From: Streptomyces lateritius
GTDB taxonomy: Bacteria; Actinomycetota; Actinomycetes; Streptomycetales; Streptomycetaceae
NCBI RefSeq assembly: GCF_014649715.1
Contig: NZ_BMTO01000019.1
Location: forward strand, 23,259-61,294
Direction of reading: 5' to 3'
Length of the DNA: 38,036 nt
Numbering within the stretch: position 1 is the stretch's first letter; each line of letters opens with the position of its first letter. The translations under genes and the position numbers were made by a program. Below, one piece after another: positions 22,073 through 30,696 of the stretch. A model generated the notes under the pieces. That model worked only from the letters and a program-made list of their open reading frames with translations. It ran no database searches and was not told where the DNA came from.

Positions 22073-23824
22073 ATGAGCAAGAGCACGACCACGACCACGA
22101 CCACGACCGAGACCACGGCCGAGACCGAGGCGCACGATCTCGGCGAGGCCGGGTCCCAGCTCTCCACCGCCCCCAGGGAGGAGGCCGCCGTCGGTGGCCC
22201 CGCCCTCGGTGTCGTCGGCTGGATCCGCTGGTTCTGGCGGCAGCTGACCTCCATGCGGGTCGCGCTGATCCTGCTCTTCCTGCTCTCCCTCGGTGCGATC
22301 CCCGGCTCCCTCATCCCGCAGACCGGCGCGGACGAGCTGAAGGTGCAGAACTTCAAGAGGGCGCACGAGACGCTCACGCCGCTGTACGAGAGGCTCCAGC
22401 TCTTCGACGTCTACAGCTCGGTGTGGTTCTCCGCGATCTACATCCTGCTGTTCGTCTCCCTCATCGGCTGCATCGTCCCGCGCACCGGGCAGTTCGTCGG
22501 CCAGCTCCGCGGCCTGCCGCCCGGCGCCCCCGGCCGCCTGACCCGGCTGCCCGCCTACACGACCTGGCGTACCGAGGCCGAGCCGGAGCAGGTCCGCGAC
22601 GCGGCGCTCGCCGTGCTCAAGGGGCGTCGTTTCCGCGCGCACACCGTCAAGGACGCGGTCGCCGCCGAGAAGGGCTATCTGCGCGAGGCCGGGAACCTGC
22701 TCTTCCACATCGCGCTGATCGTGATGCTGGTGGCGTTCGCCTGGGGCCAGCTCTTCAAGTCCGAGGGCGGCAAGCTGATCATCGAGGGCGACGGCTTCTC
22801 GAACACCCTCACGCAGTACGACGACTTCAAGTCCGGCTCGCTCTACAGCACGGACGACCTGGCGCCGTTCAGCTTCCAGCTGGACAGCTTCACCGGCACG
22901 TACGAGAAGACCGGCCCCCAGCGCGGTACCCCGCGCACCTTCGAGGCGGCCGTCACCTACTCCGAGGCGGGCGGGGCGGACAAGAAGGCGGTCATCCGTG
23001 TCAACGAGCCGCTGAAGGTCGGCGGCTCCAAGGTGTACCTGATCGCCCACGGGTACGCGCCCGTCGTCACCGTCAAGGACGGCCGCGGCAAGGTCGTCTT
23101 CCACGGGGCCGTCCCGCTGCTGCCCTTCGACAACAACATCACCTCGACCGGCGCGATCAAGGTGATGGACGGCTACCGCGACAAGAACGGCAAGAAGGAG
23201 CAGCTGGGCTTCCAGGCCTTCTTCGTGCCGACCTTCGCGGGCGCCGGCAAGGGCGACATGTTCTCGCAGTTCCCGGCGCTCGACTTCCCCGTCATGGCGC
23301 TCACCGGATTCCACGGCGACCTGCGCGTCGACTCCGGCCTGCCGCAGAACGTGTACCAGCTGGACAAGTCCAAGATGACGCAGTTCAAGGACAAGCACGG
23401 CAACAAGCTCGCGCAGCGCATGCTGCCGGGGGAGACCATGACCCTGCCCGACGGTGCCGGCTCGATCACCTTCGAGAAGGACATCAAGGAGTGGGCGAGT
23501 TTCCAGGTCTCCCAGCAGCCCGGAAACGGTCTCGCCCTCGCCGGCGCGATCGCCGCGATCGCCGGTCTGTCCGGCTCGCTGTTCATCCAGCGGCGCCGGG
23601 TGTGGGTCCGGGCCGTACGGGGCGAGGACGGGGTCACCGTCGTCGAGATGGCGGGCCTCGGCCGGAGCGAGTCCGCCAAGCTCCCCGAGGAGCTGGCCGA
23701 CCTCGCGCTCACGCTCCACGCACAGGCGCCGACCGCGCCGGAACCCGCGCGAGACCCCGCAGCGGAACCCGCAGAAGAACCTGCCGAAGCCGACCCTGCC
23801 GAAGCCGAAGGGGCTGAGAAGTGA
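22073..23824 (+). CDS. resB: Cytochrome c biogenesis protein ResB
   Basis: ResB (Ccs1) partners with CcsA in the heme-export and apocytochrome c ligation complex. The protein is 583 aa. It has an N-terminal Thr-rich tail (TTTTTTTTETT), membrane helices near residues 62-82, 119-140 and 211-230, a large extracytoplasmic beta-rich domain (KVYLIAHGYAPVVTVKDG), and a final helix near residue 490. The tail ends in an Ala/Pro/Glu-rich low-complexity stretch. It starts 8 bp after the ccdA stop and overlaps ccsA by 4 bp. Confidence 0.92.
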   Translation: MSKSTTTTTTTTETTAETEAHDLGEAGSQLSTAPREEAAVGGPALGVVGWIRWFWRQLTSMRVALILLFLLSLGAIPGSLIPQTGADELKVQNFKRAHETLTPLYERLQLFDVYSSVWFSAIYILLFVSLIGCIVPRTGQFVGQLRGLPPGAPGRLTRLPAYTTWRTEAEPEQVRDAALAVLKGRRFRAHTVKDAVAAEKGYLREAGNLLFHIALIVMLVAFAWGQLFKSEGGKLIIEGDGFSNTLTQYDDFKSGSLYSTDDLAPFSFQLDSFTGTYEKTGPQRGTPRTFEAAVTYSEAGGADKKAVIRVNEPLKVGGSKVYLIAHGYAPVVTVKDGRGKVVFHGAVPLLPFDNNITSTGAIKVMDGYRDKNGKKEQLGFQAFFVPTFAGAGKGDMFSQFPALDFPVMALTGFHGDLRVDSGLPQNVYQLDKSKMTQFKDKHGNKLAQRMLPGETMTLPDGAGSITFEKDIKEWASFQVSQQPGNGLALAGAIAAIAGLSGSLFIQRRRVWVRAVRGEDGVTVVEMAGLGRSESAKLPEELADLALTLHAQAPTAPEPARDPAAEPAEEPAEADPAEAEGAEK

Positions 23825-24915
23825 ATCTCGCCGTGAGTCTCGCCGCCGAGACCAACGAGAGCCTGGCGCGGATGAGCGACATGCTCATCTACTCCTCGAT
23901 GGCCGTGTACACGCTTGCCTTCTTCGCCCATATCGCCGAGTGGGTGTTCGGCAGCCGCAGCAAGGTCGGCCGGACGGCCGCCGAGCTGACGGCGACCGCG
24001 AGGGCCGCCGCTCCCGCCGTCACCGTGCGGGTGAACCAGGGCGGCTCCACCGCCGTGCTCGACAAGCCGAAGGTCGTCACCCGGTCCGGCGCCGGCACCC
24101 GCGACGTGCCGGACGGCCCCGGCGCGGCAGGCGGCACGGTCAAGGGCGACCTGTACGGCCGTATCGCCGTCTCGCTCACCACCCTCGCGTTCCTCATCGA
24201 GGCGGCCGGCGTGATCGCCCGCGCGTTCGCGGTGCAGCGGGCCCCCTGGGGCAACATGTACGAGTTCTCCACCACCTTCTCCACCGTGGCGGTCGGCGCG
24301 TACCTCGGCTTCCTTCTCGCCCGCAAGGACGTCCGCTGGCTCGGCCTGCCGCTGATGACGACCGTCCTGCTGGACCTGGGCATGGCCGTGACCTGGCTGA
24401 AGACCCCCAGCGACCAGCTGGTGCCGGCGCTCGACTCGTACTGGCTGTGGATCCACGTCTCCACCGCGATCTTCTGCGGTGCCGTGTTCTACCTGGGCGC
24501 GGTCGCCACCCTGCTCTACCTCTTCCGCGATTCCTACGAGAACAAGCTCGCGACCGGTGGCGAGCCCGGCTCCTTCGCCCGGTCCGTGATGGAGCGGCTG
24601 CCCTCGGCGGCCTCGCTCGACAAGTTCTCGTACCGGGTCAACGCGGCGATCTTCCCGCTGTGGACGTTCACGATCATCGCGGGCGCGATCTGGGCCGGCG
24701 ACGCGTGGGGCCGGTACTGGGGCTGGGACGCCAAGGAGGTCTGGTCCTTCATCACCTGGGTCGGCTACGCCGCGTACCTGCACGCGCGCGCGACGGCCGG
24801 CTGGAAGGGCCGCAAGGCCGCGTACATCGCGCTCATCGCCTTCGCCTGCTTCCTCTTCAACTACTACGGCGTCAACATCTTCGTGACCAGCAAGCACTCC
24901 TACGCGGGCGTGTGA
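23821..24915 (+). CDS. ccsA: Cytochrome c biogenesis protein CcsA/CcsB
   Basis: The heme-handling partner of ResB, an integral membrane protein of 364 aa of the heme-handling protein superfamily. The diagnostic tryptophan-rich motif WGRYWGWDAKEVWSF is present near residues 298-312, with flanking histidine-bearing helices (LWIHVSTAIFCG). The segment between the first two helices is longer than in short relatives and includes RSGAGTRDVPDGPG. GTG at 23821 overlaps the resB stop (GTGA). A SRPBCC protein gene follows about 50 bp later and may be read from the same mRNA. Confidence 0.93.
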   Translation: MNLAVSLAAETNESLARMSDMLIYSSMAVYTLAFFAHIAEWVFGSRSKVGRTAAELTATARAAAPAVTVRVNQGGSTAVLDKPKVVTRSGAGTRDVPDGPGAAGGTVKGDLYGRIAVSLTTLAFLIEAAGVIARAFAVQRAPWGNMYEFSTTFSTVAVGAYLGFLLARKDVRWLGLPLMTTVLLDLGMAVTWLKTPSDQLVPALDSYWLWIHVSTAIFCGAVFYLGAVATLLYLFRDSYENKLATGGEPGSFARSVMERLPSAASLDKFSYRVNAAIFPLWTFTIIAGAIWAGDAWGRYWGWDAKEVWSFITWVGYAAYLHARATAGWKGRKAAYIALIAFACFLFNYYGVNIFVTSKHSYAGV

Positions 24916-24965
24916 GCCGGCCCGCCGAGCTGGCGGAGGACGCGCGCCGGCGCCACGCTGGAGGT

Positions 24966-25511
24966 ATGGACGCCGGAGCCATGAGCCGGATACCGCGGGG
25001 CAGGTGCGAGACCCACGACGGCGACCTGCACCACCTGCGGTACGTGATCGATCTTGGCCACCCGATGGCGCGGGCCTGGACGGCCGTCGCGACACCGGAG
25101 GGCCTGCGCGAGTGGCTCTGCGCGGCGGACCGGCTGGAGCCGAGGCTCGGCGGGGCGGTGACGCTGCGTTGGCTGAACGGAGACACGGTGGTCTCGGGGC
25201 GGGTGACCGCCTGGGACGCGGAGTACGTGGCCGAGTACACGGTCGGCCCGCCGCACGGCCGGATCCGGTTCCATCTGGAACCGGGCGGCGGTGATGGCGG
25301 GTCGACCGTGCTGCGTTTCACCAGCGAGTTCCGCGGGACGCCGGAGGACAAGCTGGACATGCTGGCGGGGTGGCACGACCACTTCGAGCGCCTGGCGGAG
25401 GCCCTGGAGGGCCGGCCCACGGACTGGCTGGAGTGGACCGCCGAGCGTTGGCAGCACCTGCGGGACCTGTACGCGCGGGACGAGGCGCCCTGGCCCAGGT
25501 GGGAGCCGTGA
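24966..25511 (+). CDS. SRPBCC (AHSA1-like) domain protein
   Basis: A 181-aa protein with the START/AHSA1 fold: HPMARAWTAVATPEGLREWL at the start, where the first helices follow the first strand, then GGAVTLRWLNGDTVVSGRV, STVLRFTSEF, and the long C-terminal helix WHDHFERLAEALEG. Members bind hydrophobic ligands in a cavity or act as Hsp90 co-activator-like proteins; no function can be assigned. ATG at 24966 follows GGAGGT; an alternative start at 24981 with GGAG is nearly as good. It converges on the binding-protein gene. Confidence 0.8.
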   Translation: MDAGAMSRIPRGRCETHDGDLHHLRYVIDLGHPMARAWTAVATPEGLREWLCAADRLEPRLGGAVTLRWLNGDTVVSGRVTAWDAEYVAEYTVGPPHGRIRFHLEPGGGDGGSTVLRFTSEFRGTPEDKLDMLAGWHDHFERLAEALEGRPTDWLEWTAERWQHLRDLYARDEAPWPRWEP

Positions 25512-25541
25512 GCCCTGGGGCTTCCCAAAGCTCTGCCGTGG

Positions 25542-27080
25542 TCAGCCGCGCCTCGGCGGGAGGCAGTCCTTCGACGGGGGGTTCCCCTCCGGCCAGGCGA
25601 TCTCGACGAAGCGCTGTGTGCCGTCCAGGGCCAGCTGCACGATCGGGACCGCCTTGTTGAACGGGTTGCCGAAATTGTCCAGACAGATCCAGCCGCTCGC
25701 GCCCTCCACCCGCAGCGACCCCTTCACCTGCGGCCACTGGGTGACCACGTCGGCCGGCTCCGGGTACCGGGCGCCCTGCGGCGTCGCCTGACGGATCGCG
25801 TGGACCGCCGTGGCCATCGCGTCGTACGCGACGATCGCCTGCCCGTCGGCGAGCGCGACCGGTTCCTCGGAGGCCTTGGCGATGTCCGCGAGGAACGTCT
25901 CGTAGGCCGCCGTCGAGCCGCCCGTGCCCGGCACCGGCCGGCCGGGGGCGGGCCGCCAGGCGTCGGGGTGCGCGAGGGAGGCGTAGCGGACGGTCAGCTT
26001 CGCCTTCAGGGCCGCCCGGTTCAGCTTCCGGTCCGCCCCCAGGTACGAGCCCTCGTCGCCGGTCAGGACCGTGAACGCCCGCTCGGCGCAGCCGCGGGCG
26101 CCGAGCGCGTTGATGAACTGCCGCAGCTGGGTGTGGCGGCCCGCGAAGAAGACGGTCTCCGCGCGGGTGTCGCAGATCAGGTGGGTGATCTGGCGGAAGG
26201 TGTTCGCGGTCGTGCCCTCCTCCGTCGGGTCGGCGGGCGAGGTGAACAGCTGCGGCTCGTACGGAGCGCCCTTCAGGGAGCCCGCGAACGCGGCCTTCAG
26301 TGTGTCCGTGTAGTGGTCGCCGGTCCGGGTGTCCTGGACGAGCAGCGCCTTCGACGCCTCCACCTTGCCGAAGTGGGCCAGCGCCTTGGCCTCGTCGCCG
26401 TTGGTGGGCGAGACGCGGGCGAGGCCGGGGTAGCGGTTGTTCCCCGCGCCGGGGCCGTTGGCGATGTCGTCGGCGGTGATCGTCGTGCCGACGACGGCGA
26501 TGCCCGCGCCGGTCAGGGCCGTCACCGCCTGCCGTATCTCGGTCGAGGAGGTGGCGACGCCGGAGACCGCCCGCAGCCGGTCGGGGCCGTCCGTCATCGC
26601 CTTCAGCCGGTCGACCGTCGTACGCCAGTGGGCGTTGCCCTTGCCGGTGTTGGCGAGGACGAGCCGGATCTTCGGGGTCTCGCTGTTCGACTCGTGGTTG
26701 GCCCGGTACTGCCGGGCGAAGGCGCCCTGGACCTCGTGCAGGACCTTGACCCGCATGCCGCTGTCCGTGGAGGTCAGCGGCAGGAGCAGGGCGACGGTCG
26801 TGTACTCGCCCGGCTTCAGCGCGCGGTTCTCGTCGCGGATGCGGCCGGCCACCTCGGTCAGCGTCGGGACGCCGAAGTCGTGGCCGTCGCCGTTGACGCC
26901 GACGCACTCGGTGCTGCCCTGGGGCCGCTCGACGCCCGGGGCGCAGGAACGGTCCTCGGGGGTAGTGGCGCGGTTCACGGCGTACCCGGTCAGGGAGCCG
27001 AGGACGGCGAGGGTCACCACCGTGGTGAGGATCCGCTGACGGGTGGTGTGCCAGAGGTGGAAGCGCAGCCAGGCGAGCAT
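25542..27080 (-). CDS. Membrane-anchored periplasmic-binding-fold protein (PBP1-like)
   Basis: A 512-aa protein with a single N-terminal membrane helix (about residues 17-36), no lipobox, and an extracellular domain of the Leu/Ile/Val-binding (type 1 periplasmic binding / ANF receptor) fold. Landmarks are YTTVALLLPLTS (first strand), AVSGVATSSTEIRQAV, IAVVGTTITADDI, RVSPTNGDEAKAL, and KALLVQDTRTGDHYTDTL. Several cysteines (residue 46 onward, GSTEC, then GWIC) suggest disulfides. ATG at 27080 is only 5 nt after the stop of the ATPase gene, so the two are one transcript. There are no ABC transporter permeases or ATPases; the protein is more probably a sensor than a transport component. Confidence 0.82.
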   Translation of the reverse strand: MLAWLRFHLWHTTRQRILTTVVTLAVLGSLTGYAVNRATTPEDRSCAPGVERPQGSTECVGVNGDGHDFGVPTLTEVAGRIRDENRALKPGEYTTVALLLPLTSTDSGMRVKVLHEVQGAFARQYRANHESNSETPKIRLVLANTGKGNAHWRTTVDRLKAMTDGPDRLRAVSGVATSSTEIRQAVTALTGAGIAVVGTTITADDIANGPGAGNNRYPGLARVSPTNGDEAKALAHFGKVEASKALLVQDTRTGDHYTDTLKAAFAGSLKGAPYEPQLFTSPADPTEEGTTANTFRQITHLICDTRAETVFFAGRHTQLRQFINALGARGCAERAFTVLTGDEGSYLGADRKLNRAALKAKLTVRYASLAHPDAWRPAPGRPVPGTGGSTAAYETFLADIAKASEEPVALADGQAIVAYDAMATAVHAIRQATPQGARYPEPADVVTQWPQVKGSLRVEGASGWICLDNFGNPFNKAVPIVQLALDGTQRFVEIAWPEGNPPSKDCLPPRRG

Positions 27081-27085
27081 GGTCC

Positions 27086-29218
27086 TCAGACTCCGTCCTC
27101 GCGCGACGGCGGCAGCGAGAGCTCCCGCCAGGCGCGGATGTCCGTCGGCCAGTGGGTGGCCGCGTCCCACAGGGGTCGGTTGCCCGTCAGGTGGCGGCCG
27201 GAGAGCTGGCGCAGCTCGTTCGCCAGCTTCTCCGTCACCTCCTCGTCGGGCAGGGCGAGCGGGTCGGTCAGCAGCCAGACGGCGTGCAGCAATCGGCGCA
27301 GACGCAGGTGGAGTTCGGCGGCCTCGCTGTCGAGGCCGGCGGGCAGCCGGTCCGGCGGCAGCTGCCCGAGCGCGACGGCCCGGCGGGGGTCGGGGGCGGT
27401 GCGATCACGGGAGCCGGACCGGTCGCGGGAGTCCGCGCGATCGATGAAGCCGGTCTGCTCGCCGCCGCCCATGCGGTCGCGGGTGCGCGGGTAGGGCGCC
27501 GAGGCGATGAAGCGGAGCCGTCCCAGCCAGCCCTCGACGTCCGGCCGGGGGAAGGTCACCCGCAGATGGGTCACCGCCTGCCCGGTCCGGCCGAGGGCCA
27601 GTTCGTGGTGCAGCCGGTGCGGGAGCCCGGACTCCTGGTCGTAGTGCTGGTGCAGGGTCTCGTGGACGGCCCGCCAGGTCGCGTAGGTCTCGCCGTCCTC
27701 GAAGCGCAGCCGGTGCAGCAGCAGAGCGCGCAGCAGCGGATCGGCGACGAAGTGCTCGGGGCTCGTGGGCCAGCCCTCGGCCCGCAGCCGGTCCCGTACC
27801 TCCAGCGCCATGTCCCCGTCCGGGGACTCCCCGGGCAGCCGCGTGTGGGCGAGGAGCCGGGCGGAGGTCTCGTCGTGGGCGGCGGCGAGCACGGCGAGCC
27901 GGCCGTGGGGCTCGCCGGGCAGCAGCTCCTCGAGCAGCGTGGGCGCGACCGGCACCGGCGGGGTGTCCTCGCGCAGCTCCACCGTCAGGTCGAGCAGGGC
28001 GCCCGGGGTGAGGGAGGACCGCAGCTCCGCCGGGGCCTCGCCGGCGGCCCGGCTCAGCAGGGTCACGCCCAGGGGGCGCCCGCCCGCGAGCCGGTGGACG
28101 CCCCGGGCCAGGTCGGCCGGGGTCCGTCCGGCCGGGTCGTGGCGGTCGAAGGCGGACTGGGCGTGGGCCGGGGAGAGCGGGGTCAGTTCGACGGCGAGGA
28201 TGCCGGAGGTGATGTCCGTGCCGCGTGGGCAGGGGGCCAGGCGGGCGGTCTCGGGCAGCCGCAGCCGGGTCGCGCGGCGCATGCCCTCGTGTTCGCGGAC
28301 CCGGGAGGTGGCGAAGACCACGACGCGGTCGCGGCGCCCGGAGGCGCGGTCCCGCAGAATCGGTTCGATCAGGCGGCGGCCGAGCGGCACATGGGCGTTG
28401 TCGAGGAGGAGGACGGGCCGGCCACGGCGGGCTCCGGCCCGCAGCAGACCGGTGTAGGCCCGGTACAGGTCCTCGACGAGCGCGCCGACGAGGAAGCTCT
28501 CGGCCTCCTGGCGGCGACGGCCGCCCTGCTCGAAGTCGTTGGCGAGGTACTGGAGGCCGATCTTGCCCCGGCCGCCGGCGTCGCGGTAGTTCCCGTACCA
28601 GCTCTCGGACCGGCGCTGGCTTCGGCCGAACACTTCCTCCAGGACGGTCTCCACCGTCGCCTCGGCCAGGAGGCCGGCCATGGGGGCGGTGGCCTCGGCG
28701 AAGTTGGCGGCCAGCTTGCTGAGGACCTTGGTGACCCAGGTGGCGCCGGCTCCCTTCGCCGCGTCGACGCTCGCGAGGACCGGTCCGAGCCGCTGCAGGT
28801 CGTGCCTGGCCCGCTCCTCGTCCTCCCGCGACCAGCTGGTGGAGGCGACGGCGACCAGGCCGAGCGAGAGCCGGGGAAACTCCACGGGCGCGGAGGCGAA
28901 CCCCCGGGGGGCGAGCTGCCCGGCGAGCTCGGCGAGGGCGCCGGTGAGCGGGTTCCAGCCGGGGCCGTGGTCGGCGGGCGGCTCGATGTGCGCGCAGTCG
29001 AGCAGCGCGAGCGGTGTGGCGCCCTTGTAGGCGTTGCGCAGCTGCTTGAGCAGGACGGTCTTGCCCATGCCCCGCCCGCCGGTGAAGACGGTGACGGGCG
29101 GGTCGTCGCCATGTTCGTACGCGGTCCGCGCGAAGCCCTCAGGAGCGAGCCCGGTCAGCCGGGCCGCGAGCCCGGAATCCTGGAAGACCGCCTCACGGCC
29201 GTACAGCTCTCTGTCCAC
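27086..29218 (-). CDS. STAND-type P-loop ATPase
   Basis: A 710-aa soluble NTPase. Walker A is GGRGMGKT at residues 47-54, Walker B is VLLLDNAH around 269-276, the sensor-1-like ATSR is at 303-306, VELTPLSPAHAQSAF is at 343-357, and the GxP-like AGGRPLGVTLL at 378-388. This order is that of STAND/AP-ATPases. The remaining C-terminal half is helical, with a charged low-complexity insert (ADSRDRSGSRDRTAPD), and has no obvious repeat or effector domain. STAND proteins act as ATP-driven switches in signalling and defence. Its partner gene is the membrane-anchored binding-fold protein just downstream. The cognate signal and output are unknown. Confidence 0.8.
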   Translation of the reverse strand: MDRELYGREAVFQDSGLAARLTGLAPEGFARTAYEHGDDPPVTVFTGGRGMGKTVLLKQLRNAYKGATPLALLDCAHIEPPADHGPGWNPLTGALAELAGQLAPRGFASAPVEFPRLSLGLVAVASTSWSREDEERARHDLQRLGPVLASVDAAKGAGATWVTKVLSKLAANFAEATAPMAGLLAEATVETVLEEVFGRSQRRSESWYGNYRDAGGRGKIGLQYLANDFEQGGRRRQEAESFLVGALVEDLYRAYTGLLRAGARRGRPVLLLDNAHVPLGRRLIEPILRDRASGRRDRVVVFATSRVREHEGMRRATRLRLPETARLAPCPRGTDITSGILAVELTPLSPAHAQSAFDRHDPAGRTPADLARGVHRLAGGRPLGVTLLSRAAGEAPAELRSSLTPGALLDLTVELREDTPPVPVAPTLLEELLPGEPHGRLAVLAAAHDETSARLLAHTRLPGESPDGDMALEVRDRLRAEGWPTSPEHFVADPLLRALLLHRLRFEDGETYATWRAVHETLHQHYDQESGLPHRLHHELALGRTGQAVTHLRVTFPRPDVEGWLGRLRFIASAPYPRTRDRMGGGEQTGFIDRADSRDRSGSRDRTAPDPRRAVALGQLPPDRLPAGLDSEAAELHLRLRRLLHAVWLLTDPLALPDEEVTEKLANELRQLSGRHLTGNRPLWDAATHWPTDIRAWRELSLPPSREDGV

Positions 29219-29338
29219 CCGCCACCCCCGTCGCAGTCAACTCAAGGGTATCGACAGGCTGTTGGGAAAGCGGCAGGCTTTTCGAGACCGTTGTGCGGGC
29301 GTTGCCGTCCTGTGGCGCCCGGGCCCGTCCGCCTCGGC

Positions 29339-29803
29339 TCATTCGTCACCGATGTCATCGCCGATGTCCTCGTTCCACAGAGCCGGGCGCACGGCGATGA
29401 ACTCCCGCATCAAGGCGACGCATTCGGGGTCGTCGAGCACGACGACCTCCACCCCGTGCTCCGCCAGCCAGTCGTGCCCGCCGTGGAAGGTCCGCGCCTC
29501 CCCGACGACCACCCGCGAGATCCCGAACTGCCGCACCAGGCCGGAGCAGTACCAGCAGGGGGAGAGGGTCGTCACCATCGTCGTGCCCCGGTACGAGCGT
29601 TGCCGGCCCGCCGCTCGGAAGGCGGCGGTCTCCGCGTGCGTCGAGGGATCCCCGTCCTGCACGCGCCGGTTGCGCCCGCGCCCGAGGAGCGTGCCGTCCG
29701 CCCCGTACAGCGCGGCCCCGATGGGGATCCCGCCCTCGGCGAGCCCGGTGCGTGCCTCGGTGAGAGCGGTGGCGAGCCACCGGCGTGCTTGTTCCCGGTC
29801 CAT
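29339..29803 (-). CDS. Cytosine-deaminase-like nucleoside deaminase
   Basis: A 154-aa member of the CMP/dCMP deaminase superfamily. Zinc-site motifs are HAE at residues 56-58 (His56 ligand, Glu58 catalytic) and PCWYC with Cys83 and Cys86. The central GIPIGAALYGADG and the C-terminal VALMREFIAVRP are close to those of yeast-type cytosine deaminase, which converts cytosine to uracil. TadA-like tRNA deamination is less likely, since the typical TadA C-terminal helix residues are not obvious. The ATG is at 29803. The upstream 120 bp to the ATPase gene hold no gene. Confidence 0.85.
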   Translation of the reverse strand: MDREQARRWLATALTEARTGLAEGGIPIGAALYGADGTLLGRGRNRRVQDGDPSTHAETAAFRAAGRQRSYRGTTMVTTLSPCWYCSGLVRQFGISRVVVGEARTFHGGHDWLAEHGVEVVVLDDPECVALMREFIAVRPALWNEDIGDDIGDE

Positions 29804-29926
29804 GCCGGGACTCTTCCCCGGCGGGGCGCCGGCATCACGGGGTGGCTCGGTCCGCGTACCGGCCGCCGGGGGCCGGGGAGTCCGTCATCTCGTGTGCGGG
29901 GGCTCTCGCCACCCGGCGCCCCCTCC

Positions 29927-30547
29927 TCACGCGGCGGCGTCGGACCCCTTCTCGTAGGGGAACCGGGCGAGCGGTGTCCCGCCCTGGAAGAAGGCCTTGG
30001 CGCGGATCATCGCCTGTTCGTCGGCACGCACCCGGCCGGGTCGGGAGCCGGTCCCGGTCAGCACCCCGCCGAACCGCATCCGCAGGTAGGCCGCCGAATG
30101 GTTCAGGGTGGTCACCAGGCCGCCCGCGACGACGTGGTCGCCGTCGGCCATGGCCGTCACCCCCCACAGGGTCCGGCCCGCCATCCGCTGCTTGAAGTCC
30201 GAGCCGGGCTCGTTCAGCCAGCCCGACCAGTAGTCGAGGTAGCGCTTGGTCTGCGCGGAGAGGGTGTACCAGTACAGGGGCGAGGCTATGACGATGTCGG
30301 TGGCCTCCAGCGTGGCCTGTCGCAGCAGCTCCTCGTTCTCCCCGCCCGGCCGGCCGGCGGTCTCGTGCCGCCCGTCCTGGAAGTCGGGCAGGGGCAGCCG
30401 GTTCAGGTCCACCCAGCGCTGGGGGACATCGGCGGGCAGTTGCTCGGCGGCGGCGCGGGCGAGGATCTCGGTGTTGCCGTCGGAGCGCGAGCTGCCGAGG
30501 ACGAAGAGGAACGAGCGGTCCGAACCGTGGGCGGTGTCGAAGGTCAT
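29927..30547 (-). CDS. NADPH-dependent FMN reductase family protein
   Basis: A 206-aa flavodoxin-like oxidoreductase. The FMN phosphate-binding loop is FVLGSSRSDGNTEIL, and the isoalloxazine-contacting loop is ASPLYWYTLSAQTKRYLDYW, as in NAD(P)H-dependent quinone or FMN reductases. The C-terminal helix is QAMIRAKAFFQ. The chosen ATG at 30547 fits the family start; the frame is open upstream but without support. It is divergent from an EamA transporter across a region with strong dyads, so the two could share a regulator. Likely roles are quinone detoxification or FMN recycling. Confidence 0.85.
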   Translation of the reverse strand: MTFDTAHGSDRSFLFVLGSSRSDGNTEILARAAAEQLPADVPQRWVDLNRLPLPDFQDGRHETAGRPGGENEELLRQATLEATDIVIASPLYWYTLSAQTKRYLDYWSGWLNEPGSDFKQRMAGRTLWGVTAMADGDHVVAGGLVTTLNHSAAYLRMRFGGVLTGTGSRPGRVRADEQAMIRAKAFFQGGTPLARFPYEKGSDAAA

Positions 30548-30581
30548 GTCTGCTCCGGTGTCAGGGGTGTCCCGGTGCCAA

Positions 30582-30640
30582 CTTCGCCTTCCGCGAAGGT
30601 ATTCCGGCCGCTCATCGGCTCCGCCGATGGGCCCATCGGC
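30582..30640. promoter_or_regulatory. Dyads between FMN reductase and EamA transporter genes
   Basis: CTTCGC/GCGAAG with a 5-bp centre spans 30582-30598. CATCGGC (30613-30619) and GCCGATG (30623-30629) pair across 3 bp, and the adjoining GCCGATGGGCCCATCGGC (30623-30640) is a perfect 18-bp palindrome. Three CATCGGC half-sites thus alternate in direction, as expected of an operator read by a dimeric regulator for both divergent genes. Confidence 0.6.
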
Positions 30641-30659
30641 AGGACGCCCCACTGGCTCG

Positions 30660-30689
30660 TGGACCGGGTGCGGGCCCCGTCCGTAGCGT
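30660..30689 (+). promoter_or_regulatory. Promoter of the EamA gene, leaderless
   Basis: TGGACC (30660-30665) and TAGCGT (30684-30689) are spaced by 18 bp. The -10 starts 13 nt before the ATG at 30697 and no ribosome binding site is present. The same -10 at similar spacing occurs before the TIGR03086 gene. Confidence 0.6.
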
Positions 30690-30696
30690 CGTGGGC

